64,000 nt of DNA. Source: Nannocystis pusilla. GTDB lineage: Bacteria > Myxococcota_A > Polyangia > Nannocystales > Nannocystaceae. The position numbers and the translations under genes were made by a program. Positions 28,165 through 36,373 of the stretch are shown here, piece after piece. Location: assembly GCF_026626665.1 (NCBI RefSeq), contig NZ_JAPNKE010000002.1, positions 5,061,168-5,125,167 on the forward strand, given 5' to 3'. The stretch's first letter is position 1, and each line of letters opens with the position of its first letter. The notes under the pieces are model-generated. The model made no database searches. It saw only the letters and a list, made by a program, of their open reading frames with translations, and was not told where the DNA came from.

Positions 28165-30266
28165 TCAGGTCTGCCAGAACAGCTTGTCGAGCACCGCCAC
28201 CGTCAGCACCAGGCCGAAGGCCATCGACGCCAGCAGCCCGAGCGCGCGCCACAGCACCGCGCGCTGGGCCTGCGGACCTCGGCCGCGACCTCCGGGCCCT
28301 GGCCGAGCATCTCGCGGGCCAGGCGTTCGGCCGCCCCGCGGTGACTGACGACGATCAGCAGCGTCGTCAGCGCGAGGAACAGCCCGCCGCCGCCGAGCAG
28401 CAGCAGGCGCACGCGCCCGGCCCACAGCCGGCGCAGTGCCGCCATGTCCTCGTCTTCGCGGCTGCGGGTCGACAGCGCCGTCGGCGGCCCGTGGATCTCC
28501 ACCGGCAGCGTCCCGATCAGCCACGCCTCCGCCAGCTTCTGCGCCTCCGGGTCGAGGCTCGCGGTCGCCAGCGCGTCGAGGTACTTGCCCTCGAGTCCCG
28601 CGTCGAAGTCCTTCTCGACCCGCGGCATCGCCAGGCGCTCGCGCTGCAGCGCGATCAGGGTCGACAGCGGCGGCCCCTGCCCTGGCGCCGGCCCGAGGAC
28701 CACCCGCGCCAGCGCCGACGACTCGCCCGGCGAATTGGTGAAGTGATACGCCTCGACCTGCACGAGCCCGGGCTGTAGCCCCGCCGACGACCACGTCCGC
28801 GGCGGCTCGGGCCCCACGACCGGCGGCTCGAGCGTGTCGACCCACGCCCCGTCGGGCCCGCGCACGTCGACGAACACCGCCCGCTTGGGCCGCAGCCCGC
28901 GCGCCTTGATCGTCAGCGCGTCGCCGGCCCCCGCCGTCCACGGCGCCGCGTCCACCGTCACCGCCCCGGCGAAGCTGACCATGCGAAACTTCCGCGCCGC
29001 GATCGCCGACTCCGAACCCGCTCCGGCCGTCTCGCCCTTCGCCCCCGCTGCGTCCGAGCCCTTCGCCCCCGCGGCGTCCGCGTCGCCGCCAGCGTCCTTC
29101 GCCCCCGCGTTCGCGCTCTTCGCTGCACCCGCGTCCTTCGCTCCCGTGTCCTTCGCTTGGCCGCTCCCGTCCTTCGCCTCCGCGCTCTTCGCTCCGCCGC
29201 TCGCGTCCTTCGCTCCTGCGCTCGTGCCCTTCGCTTGGCCGCTCCCGTCCTTCGCTCCTGCTCCGTTCCCGTCGCCGCTCCCGTCCTTCGCCTCCGCGCC
29301 CTTCGCTCCGCCGCTCGCGTCCGCCGCTCCCGCGCCGTCCGCCTTGCCACCCGCGTCCTTCGCTCCTGCGCTCGCGCCCTTCGCTGCGCCCCCCGTCGCC
29401 TTCTTCGCACCTGCCCCCGCGGCCATGTCCTTCGCGCCAGGCTCCTTCGCACCTGCCGCCTGAGACATGTCCTCCGGGCCAGCCAGCGCCCGCACCTCCA
29501 AGCGGACCACGTCGGAGGCCAGCAGCCCGTCGACGCGGACCAGCCCGGCCGCGTCCGTCTCCCCGCGGCTGACCACTGCGGGCGCCTCTCGTCGCCTTGT
29601 GATGGCCGAACTCGCCGTCGAGCAGGCGGACCTCCACCGGCCCGCGGCGCGGCTTGCCCTCGGCGTCGGTCACCCGGGCGACCAGCGCGTTGTCGAAGCC
29701 GGCCGCCAGCCGGCCCAGCGGACGCAGCACGATGCGCAGCGTCTCGGGCTGCGGCTCGGTGTCATCTGCGTACTTTTCGTCGAACCCGACACCGTCGGCG
29801 TCCCGCGGCGGGGCGCGCGAGACGCGACCAGCTCGACCTCGACCGCCTCGCGGAACTGCTCGTGCCCCGCGATCGCCAGCTCGAGCGTCGCCGGGCCCGG
29901 GGCCCACGCCGGGGCCGTCAGGCGGCCCTGCGCCATCCCCACCGCGGCCGCGTCGCGCAGCGTCCCGAGCGGCGCGCGCTCTTCGCCGCGGCGCAGCGTC
30001 GCCTCGACGCGCGCGTCCGGCACCGCCTGACCGCCGCCGTCCAGCACTTGCACGCGCGCCGCCACCGGCTCGCCTGCGACCCACTGCGGCTCGACCTGCA
30101 CGATCGCCGAGTGCGTCACGTGCCACCCTGCGATCGCGAACGACGCGAAGATCGCCGCGCCCATCCCGAGCGGCGCGCCGATCACGGGCAGCAAGTACAC
30201 GAGCCGCGACATCGCGGCGGCGCGAGTGATCTCGGCGGGTTCGCTCGGCTCGCTCGGCGTCGCCAC
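28165..30266 (-). CDS. Membrane-anchored protein with beta domains and Ala/Gly/Lys low-complexity linker (three apparent frameshifts)
   Basis: About 700 residues when rejoined. There is an N-terminal membrane segment (LLPVIGAPLGMGAAIFASFA), then two macroglobulin/Ig-like beta blocks (EPVAARVQVLDGGGQAVPDA, NALVARVTDAEGKPRRG). A linker of about 130 residues follows, built from GAKDASGGAKGAEAKDGSG-type units, then a further beta domain and two C-terminal membrane segments (VRLLLLGGGGLFLALTTLLI, LLASMAFGLVLTVAVL). Frames break at about 29815, 29592 and 28275. Adding one base repairs the first and third; adding two (or removing one) repairs the second. I do not recognise the family. It is divergent from the UDP-glucose dehydrogenase gene, 56 bases apart. 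Confidence 0.68.
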
Positions 30267-30322
30267 GGGTACCGGCCACCGTAGCAGACGCGGCGGCGTT
30301 TCGGTATCCTCCCGCCCGCCTC

Positions 30323-31633
30323 ATGAAGCTTAGCGTCATCGGTACAGGGTACGTCGGCCTCGTCGCCGCCGCGGTGTTCGCCGACTACGGCAACGATGTT
30401 CTGTGCGCGGACATCGACGCCGCCAAGATCGAGTCGATCAAGGCCGGCAAGCTGCCCATCTTCGAGCCCGGGCTCGAGCCGCTGGTCGAGCACAACATCC
30501 AGGCCGGTCGCCTGCGCTTCACCACCAGCAACGCCGAGGCCGCCGTGCACGGCGACGTCATCTTCCTCGCCGTCGGCACGCCGACCGCCGCCGACGGCAG
30601 CGCCGACCTCTCGTACCTCTACCAGGCCGCGAGCGAGATCGGGCGTCACATCACCCGCCCGACCATCATCGTCGACAAGAGCACCGTGCCGGTCGGCACC
30701 GCCGAGCGGATCGCCCGCATCGTCGGCGAGCAGACGCGCGTCCCGTTCACCGTCGTCTCGAACCCCGAGTTCCTCAAGGAGGGCGCCGCGGTCGACGACT
30801 TCATGCACCCCGACCGCGTCATCGTCGGCACCGACGACCCCCACGCGCGCGAGGTCCTGCACCGCCTCTACCAGCCGTTCTGCCGCACCAGCGACCGCAT
30901 CCTGTTCATGGACGCGCGCTCGGCCGAGCTCACCAAGTACGCCTGCAACGCCTACCTCGCCGCGCGCATCAGCTTCATGAACGACATGGCCAACCTCGCC
31001 GACGCGCTCGGGGCCGACGTCGAGCTCGTGCGCCGCGGCATGGGCTCCGACCCGCGGATCGGCAACAAGTTCCTCTACCCCGGCGTCGGCTACGGCGGCT
31101 CCTGCTTCCCCAAGGACATCCGCGCCCTCCTCACCACCGCCCGCGAGTTCGGCCACTCGCTCGAGATCGTCGCCAGCGCCGAGCGGATCAACGAGGCGCA
31201 GAAGCTCGTCATCGTCCGCAAGCTGCGCCAGCGGCTCGGCAGCGACCTCGCCGGCAAGACCTTCGCCGTGTGGGGCCTGTCGTTCAAGCCCAACACCGAC
31301 GACGTGCGCGAGGCCCCGGCGCTGAAGATCGTCCGCACCCTCGTCGGCGACGGCGCCCGCCTGCGCCTGCACGACCCCGAGGCCGGCAAGAACTTCGTCG
31401 CCGGCCTGCCCCCGCACGTCGCCGCCGCCTGCACCCTCACCGCCGACCCCTACGACGCCGCAGAGGGCGCCCACGCCCTCGTCCTCGCCACCGAGTGGCG
31501 AGAGTACCGCAGCCCCGACTTCGAGCGCCTGAAGCGGCTCATGGCCGGCTCCCTGCTGCTCGACGGCCGCAACCAGTGGGACCGCCAGCACGTCGAGGCC
31601 CTCGGCTTCGAGTACGCCGGCATCGGCCGCTGA
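30323..31633 (+). CDS. ugd: UDP-glucose 6-dehydrogenase
   Basis: A 436-residue cytoplasmic enzyme oxidising UDP-glucose to UDP-glucuronate for exopolysaccharide or LPS. The N-terminal NAD fold has VIGTGYVGLVAA; DKSTVPVGT and SNPEFLKEG are family blocks, and the catalytic nucleophile is Cys261 in GVGYGGSCFPKD. The C-terminal WGLSFKPNTDD, UDP-binding part and full length are intact. The ATG sits at the family start. A palindrome cluster begins 18 bases after the stop. Together with the nucleotidyltransferase nearby it points to polysaccharide synthesis, though no glycosyltransferases are in the window. Confidence 0.97.
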   Translation: MKLSVIGTGYVGLVAAAVFADYGNDVLCADIDAAKIESIKAGKLPIFEPGLEPLVEHNIQAGRLRFTTSNAEAAVHGDVIFLAVGTPTAADGSADLSYLYQAASEIGRHITRPTIIVDKSTVPVGTAERIARIVGEQTRVPFTVVSNPEFLKEGAAVDDFMHPDRVIVGTDDPHAREVLHRLYQPFCRTSDRILFMDARSAELTKYACNAYLAARISFMNDMANLADALGADVELVRRGMGSDPRIGNKFLYPGVGYGGSCFPKDIRALLTTAREFGHSLEIVASAERINEAQKLVIVRKLRQRLGSDLAGKTFAVWGLSFKPNTDDVREAPALKIVRTLVGDGARLRLHDPEAGKNFVAGLPPHVAAACTLTADPYDAAEGAHALVLATEWREYRSPDFERLKRLMAGSLLLDGRNQWDRQHVEALGFEYAGIGR

Positions 31634-31651
31634 GCCGCCCGCAGTCACCAG

Positions 31652-31720
31652 CCCGAACGGACATGCCCGATCGGGCATGTCCTGAAGCACCGGTCCTCTC
31701 GGACATGCCCGAAAGGCCAC
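31652..31720. repeat. 14-nt-phased palindrome cluster with a perfect 24-base palindrome
   Basis: CATG boxes at 31662, 31676 and 31704, and CAC at 31718, lie on a 14-nt grid (one position, 31690, is degenerate). Bases 31659-31682 are a perfect palindrome (half-arm GGACATGCCCGA). It follows the ugd stop. Confidence 0.86.
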
Positions 31721-32051
31721 CCGGGCCGCGTGCCGCCGCCTGCGCCTGACGCCGGCCCGGCCGCGCCGCCCGGCCCGACCGTGATCGCGACCCTCCGCGG
31801 GCTTCGCTCGCCCCGCCGCGGCCGCGCGCGAGCGGACGGCCGCCGCGTCCGCGCGGCGAGACGCCACGCCCGCCGGCGATCGAGCCGAGGCGCGCGAGCA
31901 CTCGCCGGGGCGAGCCCGCGAACCCCGGGCGCCTCGCCGACGCGCCCGGCCCCGTGAATCACGCGAGTGCGGGTCATACATGTCGGATTGTTCGCCGCGG
32001 ACAATCGCCCCATACGGGATCGAACTTCGACCCGCCCGCAGCCCCGCCTGC

Positions 32052-32120
32052 GGGCTCTACCGCGATTGCGACGACACGCTCGATGCATTGCGCTCGCCGT
32101 GCTCGTCGCGCTCGCAAGGA
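32052..32120 (+). promoter_or_regulatory. Upstream element shared with the 34011 gene
   Basis: This stretch resembles 33932-34002: CGGGCTC, then CGATTGCGACG, then GCATTGCG or CCATTGCG, then CTCGC and AAGGAGA, in the same order and at almost the same distance from the start codon (63 versus 66 bases from ATTGCGAC). Two unrelated secreted-protein genes share it, so it may be a common promoter or leader. The AAGGAGA is the ribosome site. Confidence 0.55.
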
Positions 32121-32127
32121 GAGCCTC

Positions 32128-33531
32128 ATGATCCTGCAAGCGACCCTCGTGACCACCCTGCTCCTGCACGCCACGGCCCCCGCGGACCCCGGCGCGCCCA
32201 CGGCCCGCGCCCGCCTGGCGAGCCTCCTGGCCGCGCAGCGCGACGCCATCCGCGCCGGCCAGCCGGCCCTCGCCGCCGCCGACGAGCCCGCGGCCGCCGA
32301 CCCCAGCATCAGCGCCGTCTACCCCAGCCGGGCCTTCCTCGAGCGCACCCTCGACGTCACGATCAGCGGCGACGACACCGAGTGGACCGACGCCGTCGCC
32401 GTCGACTTCGGCGACGGCATCCGCGTCGACAGCGTGCGCGTCGCCAGCCCCACCGGCCTCGTCGCGCGCATCACCATCGACGAGGACGCCGCGCTCGGCG
32501 CCCGCGACGTCACCGTCCGCGAGGGCGAGGTCGAGGCCGTCTACGCCGGCGCCTTCACCCTCCAGGCCCCGATCGCGTTCAAGGTGCTCAACGGCACCCG
32601 CGCGGCCGGATCGATCCTCAACGGCAAGCTCGTCCAGCACGACATGTCGACCCCCTTCGATCCGGTCGACAACACCCTCTACGTCGACGAGGGCTTCACC
32701 GTCGATTACTTCTACGCCCAGCAGTACGGCGCCGAGTTCGCCCTGCTCGTCGACGTCGACGTCGCCCCCGGCACCTACGACCTCCACGTCGTCAGCGGTG
32801 CCGCCGGCTCGCAGGTGCGCTCGACCGGGCCGGACATCCTCCCGATCGCCGCCCGCACCCCGCTCCCGCTGAAGGAGGGCGACAACGTCGGCACGCTCAA
32901 GGAGCCGTACGGCACCGTCCTCTACACCTTCACCCCGCCCGCCGAGCCGACCCGGCTCACCCTCACCGTCACCGCCTCGGTCCAGGCCGCCACCCCGATC
33001 CTCGCGGTCCTGCCCGCCAGCGGTCACTTCGCCGACCTGCTCGGCGCCGACGCCCGCGTGGTCGTCGACACCGACGCGGCCGAGCCGATCTACGTCATCT
33101 ACTGGGACGCCGCCGGCGCCGAGAAGCACGACTACACCATCAACCTCGTCGCCGCTCCCCCGCCGCCGCCCGAGACCGAGCCGAACGACGAGTGCAGCGC
33201 CGCCACCCGCGTCGCCTCGTCGTCCTCGACTCTCGGCTCGCTGCGCGACGTGAAGGACGTCGACTGGTTCGTCTTCACCGTCGACCAGGCCGACGTGGGC
33301 AAGAGCGTCCACGTCATCACCCAGCCCGGCGATCCCGCCACCGACACCGTCGTCGAGGTGTTCGCCGCCGACTGCACCACCTCGCTCGGCGGTCCGTCGC
33401 CCGATTACGCCTACCACGAGGACTTCACCAGCAGCCCGGTCACGGCCGCCGGCGACGTCTACGTCAAGGTCAGCCACAGCCCCGAAGCCTCCGAGGCGAC
33501 GGACTACGAGCTGGTGATCGCGCTCGAGTGA
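32128..33531 (+). CDS. Secreted protein with IPT/TIG-like and pre-peptidase-C-like domains, paralogue 1
   Basis: A 467-residue exported protein whose ATG is preceded by AAGGAGAG. After a short signal (MILQATLVTTLLLHATAPA), a TIG-like domain (SISAVYPSRAFLERTLDVTI, WTDAVAVDFGDGIRV) is followed by two beta domains. The C-terminal PPC-like module is ETEPNDECSAATRV to DVDWFVFTVDQADVGK, where ExN-D-x-x-x-A and DVDWF are the PPC signature. It is closely related to the collagen-stalk lipoprotein at 36374 but lacks the lipobox, tether and collagen region. It is likely secreted; function unknown. Bases 33532-34010 hold no gene. Confidence 0.82.
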   Translation: MILQATLVTTLLLHATAPADPGAPTARARLASLLAAQRDAIRAGQPALAAADEPAAADPSISAVYPSRAFLERTLDVTISGDDTEWTDAVAVDFGDGIRVDSVRVASPTGLVARITIDEDAALGARDVTVREGEVEAVYAGAFTLQAPIAFKVLNGTRAAGSILNGKLVQHDMSTPFDPVDNTLYVDEGFTVDYFYAQQYGAEFALLVDVDVAPGTYDLHVVSGAAGSQVRSTGPDILPIAARTPLPLKEGDNVGTLKEPYGTVLYTFTPPAEPTRLTLTVTASVQAATPILAVLPASGHFADLLGADARVVVDTDAAEPIYVIYWDAAGAEKHDYTINLVAAPPPPPETEPNDECSAATRVASSSSTLGSLRDVKDVDWFVFTVDQADVGKSVHVITQPGDPATDTVVEVFAADCTTSLGGPSPDYAYHEDFTSSPVTAAGDVYVKVSHSPEASEATDYELVIALE

Positions 33532-33931
33532 ATCGCCTGCCGGCCGTCCGCCGCCGCGCCGGCCGCGAGCACCTGCGCGTGCCCGCGGCCGGCGCGGCCG
33601 TTCGCGCAGCCCCGGCCTGTCTCATGCGCCAGCCCGGCCTTCGCGGCGGGCGAGCGTCGGCCCGCGGCGGCGGCGGTCCGGGCGCGCCGGCCCGCGCGAG
33701 CCCGGCGGACGGGCGCCGGGGTGATGGCGGTCAATCGTCACTGTCGACGCCACGACAATGTCGCCACGCGATCGCCGGGCACGCGCACGCACATGTCAGT
33801 TTGTGCCGGCCCGCGAATCGGCACATACAGCGAATCGACCCCCGGCATGCCCGCAAAAGACACACGTGTCCGCTCGATCCGTCGGCCGGCGCGGGCGACC
33901 TCGGCCGCCAATGGTGACACTTGCGCCCGCC

Positions 33932-34002
33932 GGGCTCGACCTCGATTGCGACGGCATGGTCAGCCCATTGCGATCGATTTTCTCGCCCTCGCGGCAAGGA
34001 GA
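33932..34002 (+). promoter_or_regulatory. Second copy of the shared upstream element
   Basis: This matches 32052-32120: CGGGCTCGACCTCGATTGCG, then CCATTGCG, CTCGCCCTCGCGGCAAGGAGA. Further upstream both regions also have an ACATGTC..TTTGT or GATTGT stretch (about 31978 and 33790). The downstream genes are not related, which argues for a regulatory rather than a gene-duplication origin. Confidence 0.55.
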
Positions 34003-34010
34003 CTGAAACC

Positions 34011-34567
34011 ATGTTGGTCCGTACTGTCCTGACCCTGCTCCTCTTCACCACCTCCACGGTCGCGGCCGCCCGCGAGCCGGCGCCGGTCCGCGGCTACTCC
34101 GGGGAGTCGCGCCGGGCCTGCTGGCCGCGCGCGCGGCTCAATCGTCGGCCACCGGCGAGCCCGTCTACAGCGAGCCGAGCGCGCCCTCGTCCGTCAGCCC
34201 GCCGAGCGCCACCCCGCCGCCGCAGAGCATCCGTCCGCCGCGGATGCAGGCCACCGAGTGGGAGCGCGAGGGGCGGAAGCTGAAGGCCCAGACCGCCGTC
34301 TCGTGGGTGCTCACCGCCGTCGGTGTGGTCGGCACCGCCGTCCCGGTGGCGATGCTGCGCCGCTGCGACGAGGCCGACCGCACGCGCGTGATGGACTGCA
34401 GCGACGAGCGGCGGACCGCCGCGATCGCGGCCCCGATCTTCGGCGCCCTCACGCTCGCCGCGATCATCCCCGCGATCGTCTACTCGACCCGCCTCGGGCG
34501 CCACAACCGCTACAGCGGCATGGCCCGCTACAACGTCACCCCCGGCGGCTTCCAGATCCGCTTCTAG
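34011..34567 (+). CDS. Small membrane protein with signal peptide (one apparent frameshift)
   Basis: About 185 residues. The signal peptide is MLVRTVLTLLLFTTSTVAAA, preceded by AAGGAGA. After the frame break at about 34105 (adding one G gives SGEVAPGLLAARAAQSSATG), a Pro/Ser-rich stretch leads to two hydrophobic helices (AVSWVLTAVGVVGTAVPVAM, IAAPIFGALTLAAIIPAIVY) with Cys residues between them. This layout, a signal then a paired helix after WEREGRKLKAQ, is common among uncharacterised myxobacterial proteins. I do not recognise a function. Confidence 0.65.
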
Positions 34568-34713
34568 CCGCCGCGCCCGGGTTCGCGCCCGCGGCGCGGA
34601 CCCCGGGGTCCCCAGGCCCCGCCCGATCGGCCTCGGAGGAGCCGCCACCGCCGCCGCGGACCGCATACACTACGCAGGTCGGCGCGCGGCCCCGGTGCCG
34701 GCGGCGAGTGCCT

Positions 34714-34756
34714 CCTGTCCCATGCGACATGTCCTTTTCAACCTGTCCCTGAGCAC
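34714..34756. repeat. Palindromes overlapping a lipoprotein start codon
   Basis: CCTGTCCCATGCGACATG is followed by TCCTTTTCAACCTGTCCC. The ATG of the next gene is inside the first hairpin, and the repeat encodes the first part of the signal peptide. Confidence 0.7.
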
Positions 34757-35558
34757 ATTGCTCGCCTGCGGCGGCGGCCCGCCGGGCGAGGACGGCAGCA
34801 CCACCGCCGGCGAGCCCGCGACCAGCGACGCCGCGACCGGCACCACCACCGACGAGCCGCCCGGCACCACCGGCAGCGGCACCGACACAGGGCCGACCAC
34901 CGGCCTGCCGTGGCCCGATCCCACCGCCACGAGCGGCACCGACGGCCCCGTCGACGCCGGCCCGTGCCCGAACTACGCCCTCGTGCTCGACCGGCCCGGG
35001 CCGATCTTGTGGGCCACCACCGACGGCAGCGTCTGGGAGTCCGCCTTCCTCCAGCCCGGCCAGGGCTTCGGCTGCGTGCGCGTCGAGTTCGACCTGCAGA
35101 CCCTCGACAACCTCGACGAGATCGTCGCCATGGATCCCGAGGGCTGCCCCGAGTACTTCGGCATCGCCTCCGTGTTCGGCACCCAGCCGGCCGGCAAGGT
35201 CCTGGCCACCGCCTTCTATCACCCGATGGATCGCGTCCGCGGCGTGCACGCTCGGCGCCAGCCGCCTCGAGGTCGGCAACCACCTCGCGTACACCGCCGA
35301 CACCGCCGGCCCGTGGGCGCCGGGCCAGGTGTGGCACGTCATCCTCGAGGCCAAGCCGTCGCTCACGCGGGTCACCGTGTTCAGCGGCGGCCAGCAGGTC
35401 GGTCCGACGATCGCCGCCGCCCTCGACCCGCTCGACGTCGCCGTCACCCGCGATCCGGTGGTTCGCCTCGGCCTGCCCGGCCCGGTCGAGGACCGCTTCT
35501 ACCCGTGGTACGGGGCTACCTGGGCCAATTGCAAGTCTGGGCCGACGTGGTCCCGTGA
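34722..35558 (+). CDS. Tethered lipoprotein with LamG/concanavalin-like domain (two apparent frameshifts)
   Basis: About 279 residues. The signal MRHVLFNLSLSTLLAC is partly encoded by palindrome sequence; a Gly/Thr tether follows. The globular domain (NYALVLDRPGPILWATTDG, FGCVRVEFDLQTLDN, VWHVILEAKPSLTRVTVFSG, RGYLGQLQVWADVVP) has the strand pattern of LamG-type jelly rolls. Frame breaks at about 35245 and 35512 cancel each other. At the second, adding one C gives FYPWYRGYLGQ and reaches the TGA at 35556-35558, four bases before the next ATG. Ligand unknown. Confidence 0.7.
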   Translation: MRHVLFNLSLSTLLACGGGPPGEDGSTTAGEPATSDAATGTTTDEPPGTTGSGTDTGPTTGLPWPDPTATSGTDGPVDAGPCPNYALVLDRPGPILWATTDGSVWESAFLQPGQGFGCVRVEFDLQTLDNLDEIVAMDPEGCPEYFGIASVFGTQPAGKVLATAFYHPMDRVRGVHARRQPPRGRQPPRVHRRHRRPVGAGPGVARHPRGQAVAHAGHRVQRRPAGRSDDRRRPRPARRRRHPRSGGSPRPARPGRGPLLPVVRGYLGQLQVWADVVP

Positions 35559-35562
35559 ACCC

Positions 35563-36042
35563 ATGCCGCGACCTTTCGCCGAAGCAAGCATCGACATCGA
35601 CGCCCCGCCCGCGCACGTGTGGGCGGTCATGCTCGACCTGGCCCGCTACCACGAATGGAACCCCTTCATCGTGGCCATCGATCACGCCGGTGCCCCCGCG
35701 CTCGGCGGCGCGCTGCGCCTCCACGTGCGCTGGAATGACGGCACCGGCGCCAGCTCGGGCGAAGAGATCACCGAGCTCGTCGCCCCCGAGGGCGAGCGAG
35801 CGGGCCGCCTCGCCTATCGCTTCACCGGTCCACTGCCCGCATTCGGCCTGGTCCGCGCCACCCGGGTGCAGCAGGTCGCCCCGCTGCCCGGCGAGCGCTG
35901 CCGCTATTTCACCCGCGAAGAATTTACCGGCCTTTTGACCCGCTTCCTTCCGCTGGCCAAGGTCCAGGACGGCTTCGACCGCCACGCCCGCGCCCTCAAG
36001 GCCCGCGCCGAGGCCCTCGCCGCCGCGCAAGGCGGTCGCTGA
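35563..36042 (+). CDS. SRPBCC (START-like) family protein
   Basis: A 159-residue cytosolic protein of the Bet v1/START-like fold that usually binds hydrophobic ligands in a deep pocket. The family pattern is visible: ASIDIDAPPAHVWAVMLD, YHEWNPFIVAID, GGALRLHVRWNDG, and a long C-terminal helix with LPLAKVQDGFDRHARALKAR. Ligand and reaction are unknown. A palindrome cluster follows about 26 bases after the stop. Confidence 0.9.
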   Translation: MPRPFAEASIDIDAPPAHVWAVMLDLARYHEWNPFIVAIDHAGAPALGGALRLHVRWNDGTGASSGEEITELVAPEGERAGRLAYRFTGPLPAFGLVRATRVQQVAPLPGERCRYFTREEFTGLLTRFLPLAKVQDGFDRHARALKARAEALAAAQGGR

Positions 36043-36065
36043 CGGCCCCGGCGGCCGCCGGGCCG

Positions 36066-36217
36066 CGCATGAGGGATGTGTCTCTTCGGACATGTCCCGA
36101 ATACCATCTCTCGCGCGCCGCGTCGCCGCGAGAGATTCGCCTCGCGCCCGCGGCGCAATCTGACGTGGGCGCGGTCGCTTGTCATGTTTTTTCAGACCTG
36201 TCCCAATGATCATTGGG
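36066..36217. repeat. Diverged palindromes
   Basis: GTGTCTCTTCGGACATG with TCCCGAATACCAT lies at 36074-36105, and a perfect 16-base palindrome CCCAATGATCATTGGG at 36202-36217. They bracket the 36043-36373 gap, which holds no gene. Confidence 0.55.
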
Positions 36218-36373
36218 CACCGCTGTCGCGCGCACGCGCGGCGGTCGGCTGACCACGGAGCGGCTCCGCGCGGCGAGGAATCTGGCCCCAGCGCCGCTGG
36301 CGGGGTGGAGCCATCGGACCGCCGCCGCAAATGCGTCACCTGCGCGAGGAGTTTCGTTACCATCGCGTTCCAC

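Noticed and set aside
28834..29463. Plus-strand frame rich in Phe, Ala and Pro
   Set aside because: It is the complement of the low-complexity Ala/Gly/Lys linker of the minus-strand gene, not an independent gene.
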